From assembly GCA_035504235.1 (NCBI GenBank), contig DATJSH010000116.1, positions 1-16,582 on the forward strand: a stretch of DNA of 16,582 nt, read 5' to 3'. The notes beneath the pieces are model-generated. The model made no database searches and had not been told where the DNA came from. It worked only from the letters and a program-made list of their open reading frames with translations. Shown here piece by piece: positions 14,151-16,582 of this stretch. Numbering within the stretch: the first letter of the stretch is position 1; every line of letters begins with the position of its first letter. The stretch comes from DATARH01 sp035504235. GTDB taxonomy: Bacteria; Pseudomonadota; Alphaproteobacteria; ATCC43930; CGMCC-115725. The position numbers and the translations under genes are program-made.

Positions 14151-15182
14151 CTATTGGAACTTCGGCATCACCTCTTTGCAGATCAGCTTGAGTGACCGCA
14201 TCATCGTCTCGGCCGGTATCGCCGCGCCGAAATTCAATTCGAACAGGATGCCGTCGATGCCGAGCTCGTTTTCCAGCTCCTTCAACCGGTCGACCACGGT
14301 GTCCGGCTCGCCGACGATGACCTTGTCGCGAATCACATCGTCATAGGTGGCGCGCTTCACCTCTTCGACCTCGGCGCGGCGGCGCGCGTTGGGCGAGCCT
14401 TCGAGCCGTTCGATCAGCGATTTGTAGCCGGCCATGATACTCGGCTCGCCTTCTTCCTTCGCCTCGTGGTCGGTCTGGCCGCAATGCATCGAGAGACGCA
14501 GATAGACCTCCGGGTTGCCGGGATTGCCGGCTTCCACCCACGCGTCGCGATAGGCCTTGAGATCGGGCTTTAGCCCGACCAGCGAGCCGCTGCGAACCGA
14601 GACGAACAGCGGGTAGCCGAGCCGGCCCAGGGTCGGAAACGTGTCCTCGCTGGCGCCGGCGATGCGGATCGGCGGATGCGGCTGTTGATACGGCCTCGGC
14701 ACCGCCTTCGCTTCGTTGAAGCTGTGGTACTTGCCGTTGTAGGAGAAGGTTTCGTTGGTCCACGCCGTCTTGAGGATATCGAGCGTCTCGTAAAACCGCT
14801 CGCGGCTTTCCGAATAGGGCACACCGTAAGCGGCGTAGCCGCGCGGATTGCCGCTGCGCCCGGCGCCGAGAATGAACCGCCCGCGGCTGACGACGTCGAC
14901 CGTCGATGTCTCCTCGGCCAGCCGCAGCGGGTGGGTCAGCGGCAGCACATGCACCGCCGTACCGATCTTGATGCGCTTGGTGCGCGCGGCGATCTGGCCC
15001 GCGACGTTCATCGGCGCGCTCAGCACCGAGCGCCGCGCCTGCTGATGAATCTCGGCGAGCCAGAACACATCGAGACCCCATTCGTCCGACGCCTCGACCT
15101 GCTCGAAGCCTTGCGCGAACGCATCGGCGTCGGATTGCCCCGGCACCTGCCGGTGAAACTCGTGATACCAGCCGAACTCCAT
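14151..15182 (-). CDS. Luciferase-like (LLM) flavin-dependent monooxygenase
   Basis: 343 residues of the bacterial luciferase-like TIM-barrel family, two-component monooxygenases or F420/FMN oxidoreductases. Seen: MEFGWYHEFHRQ at the first strand, EQVEASDEWGLDVFWLAEIHQ, IKIGTAVHVLPLTHPLRLAEE (the conserved T-x-V-x-x-L-P-x-x-P-R-x-A-E-E type stretch), GRFILGAGRSGNPRGYAAYG (phosphate-binding region), and PHPPIRIAG. No reductase partner is adjacent, so reduced flavin must come from elsewhere. The frame extends upstream to 15326; I chose ATG 15182-15180 because GAGGG precedes it by 7 bases and the protein opens as the family does. Substrate is unknown. It diverges from the LysR gene, the classical arrangement of a regulator and its target, and a second LLM gene lies beyond LysR. 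Confidence 0.92.
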   Translation of the reverse strand: MEFGWYHEFHRQVPGQSDADAFAQGFEQVEASDEWGLDVFWLAEIHQQARRSVLSAPMNVAGQIAARTKRIKIGTAVHVLPLTHPLRLAEETSTVDVVSRGRFILGAGRSGNPRGYAAYGVPYSESRERFYETLDILKTAWTNETFSYNGKYHSFNEAKAVPRPYQQPHPPIRIAGASEDTFPTLGRLGYPLFVSVRSGSLVGLKPDLKAYRDAWVEAGNPGNPEVYLRLSMHCGQTDHEAKEEGEPSIMAGYKSLIERLEGSPNARRRAEVEEVKRATYDDVIRDKVIVGEPDTVVDRLKELENELGIDGILFELNFGAAIPAETMMRSLKLICKEVMPKFQ

Positions 15183-15226
15183 CGGTTTGCCCTCGTCTCT
15201 GCGCGTCGGCGCTGTGCCTCGTCCGA

Positions 15227-15255
15227 ACCCTAGGCTGCGGTCCGTCATCAAACAA
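15227..15255 (-). promoter_or_regulatory. Candidate promoter of the first LLM gene
   Basis: On the minus strand TTGTTT (15255-15250) and TAGGGT (15232-15227) are spaced by 17 bp, placing the start of transcription ~38 nt before ATG 15182. The hexamers are weak, as expected for an activator-dependent promoter. The -35 overlaps the AGTATTT box shared with the second LLM gene. Confidence 0.3.
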
Positions 15256-15272
15256 ATACTGTTCTTTGATCC
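15247..15272. promoter_or_regulatory. Candidate LysR operator (dyad plus shared box)
   Basis: ATCAAA (15247-15252) and TTTGAT (15265-15270) are perfect inverted half-sites 12 bases apart, with two further inner pairs, in the region shared by divergent LLM and LysR genes. Overlapping it is AAATACT-N8-ATCC (15254-15272), which recurs before the second LLM gene. LysR proteins bind interrupted dyads of about this size. Confidence 0.45.
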
Positions 15273-15301
15273 GCCCCATACCGGAAGAGCATGGCAGGCT
15301 G

Positions 15302-15307
15302 TATGAT
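15302..15307 (+). promoter_or_regulatory. Candidate -10 of the LysR gene
   Basis: TATGAT matches the -10 consensus at 5 of 6 positions and would start transcription about 26 nt before ATG 15340. No good -35 is present 17 bp upstream (TACCGG). The dyad lies further upstream. Confidence 0.3.
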
Positions 15308-15339
15308 CGTCTCTCGTCGCATTCAAGAAGGGTGCCGCG

Positions 15340-16290
15340 ATGGAATTGCGCAGCCTGCATTATTTTGTCCGCATCGCCGAATTGGGCAGCATCACCCGTG
15401 CCGCCGCACATCTGCATGTCGCGCAGCCGGCGTTGACCCGCCATGTGCAACGCCTCGAAGAGGAGCTCAATGTCGCGCTGTTCACCCGCGCCAATCGCGG
15501 CGTGCGGTTAACCGAGGCCGGGCAGAAGCTGCTCGACGGGGCGACCCGCATCCTGCGCGACATCGAGCGCACCGGCGACGAGATCCGCGCTCAAGACGCA
15601 CATCCCTCGGGCAAGATCATCCTCGGCATCACCCCGACTCTGTGCCCGGTGTTGGTGCCCGACCTCCTTGCGCGCATGCGCCGCGACTATCCGATGATCG
15701 AGCTCAAAATCATGCACGCCGGGATGGTGCGGCTCGAGGAGTTTGTCATCGACGGCAGGGTGGACATTGCGCTGCTGTCGGAATTGTCGCGCAGCCGGCT
15801 TATTCAATCGACCCGCCTCGCCGAGGAGGAGATGGTGCTGGTGACGCGCGCCGGGATGCGCTCCGCCGGGATCGTCACCGGCGAGGAATTGTGCCGGACG
15901 CCGCTGATCCTCGGCGACGGGCTGCGGGCGGCGATGGATGCGCTCCTCGCCGGGCACGAGATCGAGCTCAATGTCGAGACCGAGCTGAACGACCACGAAA
16001 CGATCCGCCTGATGGTCGCGCAAGGCATGGGCGCGGCGGTGCTGCCTTTGTCGTCGGCTTCACGCGAATGCGCCCGCGGCCTTTTGGAAGCCCACCGCAT
16101 TACCGAAGAGGGCCTATTCCGCACCCTGGCGCTGGGCGTGCGCGCCAGCCGCAACGCCTCGCTCGCCCGCGAGGCGGTCGCCCGCACGATCCGCGCCATG
16201 GTCGAGGACATGGACGGTGAAGGCCGCCTCGCGCTCGAAACGCGACGGCCCGCGCGCCGTATCCGCAAACGCCATGCCGAACTCGTATAG
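15340..16290 (+). CDS. LysR-family transcriptional regulator
   Basis: 316 residues. The N-terminal winged helix-turn-helix (about 1-60) is canonical: MELRSLHYFVRIAELGSITR, AAAHLHVAQPALTRHVQRLE, LFTRANRGVRLTEAG. A linker helix leads to the effector domain (about 92-295), with GKIILGITPTLCPVLVPDLL, the VDIALLSE strand and LNDHETIRLMVAQGMGAAVLP. The C-terminal tail is Arg-rich (ARRIRKRHAELV). The domain resembles CynR/NAC-type regulators, which bind small organic effectors and activate divergent catabolic genes. GAAGGG just before ATG 15340 supports the start. It diverges from one LLM monooxygenase and is followed 78 bp later by another; both promoters share a box, so control of both and autoregulation are likely. 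The effector is not predictable. Confidence 0.95.
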   Translation: MELRSLHYFVRIAELGSITRAAAHLHVAQPALTRHVQRLEEELNVALFTRANRGVRLTEAGQKLLDGATRILRDIERTGDEIRAQDAHPSGKIILGITPTLCPVLVPDLLARMRRDYPMIELKIMHAGMVRLEEFVIDGRVDIALLSELSRSRLIQSTRLAEEEMVLVTRAGMRSAGIVTGEELCRTPLILGDGLRAAMDALLAGHEIELNVETELNDHETIRLMVAQGMGAAVLPLSSASRECARGLLEAHRITEEGLFRTLALGVRASRNASLAREAVARTIRAMVEDMDGEGRLALETRRPARRIRKRHAELV

Positions 16291-16293
16291 CCA

Positions 16294-16312
16294 GGATAAG
16301 TATCGAGTATTT
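16294..16312 (-). promoter_or_regulatory. Second copy of the LLM promoter box
   Basis: On the minus strand AAATACT-N8-ATCC, equivalent to GGAT-N8-AGTATTT on the plus strand, lies immediately upstream of the -35 of the second LLM gene. The same 11 bases with the same 8-base gap occur before the first LLM gene, in the same orientation relative to that gene. Confidence 0.4.
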
Positions 16313-16340
16313 TGAACATCGCAGCGCCTCGCCGTAATCT
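16312..16340 (+). promoter_or_regulatory. Candidate promoter of the second LLM gene
   Basis: TTGAAC (16312-16317) and TAATCT (16335-16340) are separated by 17 bp, with predicted transcription start near 16347, just before the AGGAG ribosome site at 16357-16361. It implies the gene is transcribed independently of LysR. Confidence 0.35.
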
Positions 16341-16368
16341 GCCCGATAGCAGGCGAAGGAGCGCGCAG

Positions 16369-16582
16369 ATGCAGTTCGGGTTGTTCGGCAGCGCCGCCGC
16401 GCGGCGGCCCACCAGCGCCGAGGCGGAATTCGACAGCGCCGAGGGGTTCCGCGACTTCATCGAATACAATGTCGAGGCTGAGGCGCTGGGTTTTCGCGGC
16501 ACCTTTGTCGTCGAGCATCATTTCACCGGCTACGGCCAGGTGTCGGCGACCCTCAACCTCTTGACCTGGCTCGGCGCCCGCA
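16369..16582 (+). CDS. Second luciferase-like (LLM) monooxygenase, 3'-partial
   Basis: Open from ATG 16369 to the window edge, 71 codons. AGGAG (16357-16361) lies 7 bases before the start. The protein begins MQFGLFGSAAARRP, then GFRDFIEYNVEAEALGFRGT and FVVEHHFTGYGQVSATLNLL. The E-x-x-LGF-x-x-x-F-V-x-EHHF pattern is the hallmark N-terminus of alkanal-monooxygenase-type luciferase-like flavoproteins. It is only distantly similar to the first LLM protein in the window, so it is not a recent duplicate. The rest, including the flavin-phosphate region, lies beyond the edge. Its own promoter and the shared box suggest LysR control. Confidence 0.9.
   Translation, partial: MQFGLFGSAAARRPTSAEAEFDSAEGFRDFIEYNVEAEALGFRGTFVVEHHFTGYGQVSATLNLLTWLGAR

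Noticed and set aside
1..16582. CRISPR arrays, toxin-antitoxin pairs, defence operons, IS or phage genes
   Set aside because: I saw no regularly spaced repeats, no transposase or integrase motif, and every sizeable supported gene has an ordinary family assignment.

Overview
The window is GC-rich, tightly packed bacterial DNA that looks alphaproteobacterial. The clearest sign is the run ProX-like editing protein / thioredoxin-TPR (CnoX) / LON-substrate-binding protein / Trm112-like / DUF971, a neighbourhood I associate with Alphaproteobacteria. No phage, IS, CRISPR or rRNA is visible. The rest of the content (enoyl-CoA hydratase-like, MFS carrier, CHASE histidine kinase, solute-binding protein, luciferase-like monooxygenases, LysR regulator) suits a metabolically versatile soil or water organism. 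Genus is not assignable by reading.

Left part (1-2986): the last ~730 codons of a phosphoketolase (xfp) enter from the left edge. Two wrecked genes follow on the same strand. The first is the N-terminal 43 codons of a class I fructose-bisphosphate aldolase, starting in an ATGA overlap with xfp. The second is a pyrophosphate-dependent phosphofructokinase with a frameshift near its start, cut off just before the KTIDND catalytic motif. About 150 bp after that breakpoint lies the 3' end of a tRNA-Gly(GCC) on the minus strand. This looks like a decayed sugar-phosphate operon abutting a tRNA, possibly the inner edge of an old insertion.

Middle part (2987-8629): proX-like editing protein; then a compact translational run, thioredoxin-TPR (cnoX/ybbN-like) - LON domain - Trm112-like - DUF971, whose first three genes overlap or nearly overlap; then an enoyl-CoA hydratase/isomerase-family protein. 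A flavoprotein of the UbiX/PPC-decarboxylase fold converges on it with overlapping stop codons. An MFS carrier diverges from the flavoprotein and may be translated from a leaderless mRNA.

Right part (8630-16582): a CHASE-PAS histidine kinase (minus) diverges from an orphan amino-acid-type periplasmic binding protein, a possible sensing pair. A SAM methyltransferase (minus) diverges from a Rid-family protein lacking the usual catalytic arginine, with an inverted repeat between them. An exported protein with two tandem ABM-like domains follows. The window ends in a LysR regulator flanked by two luciferase-like flavin monooxygenases. The promoter regions of both monooxygenases carry the same box (GGAT-N8-AGTATTT, read toward each gene) at the predicted -35, which suggests a small LysR-controlled oxidation regulon.

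I do not see a clearly undescribed multi-gene system. The most promising leads are the LysR/two-monooxygenase promoter box, the kinase/binding-protein pair, the tandem-ABM exported protein, and the decayed glycolytic genes beside the tRNA.
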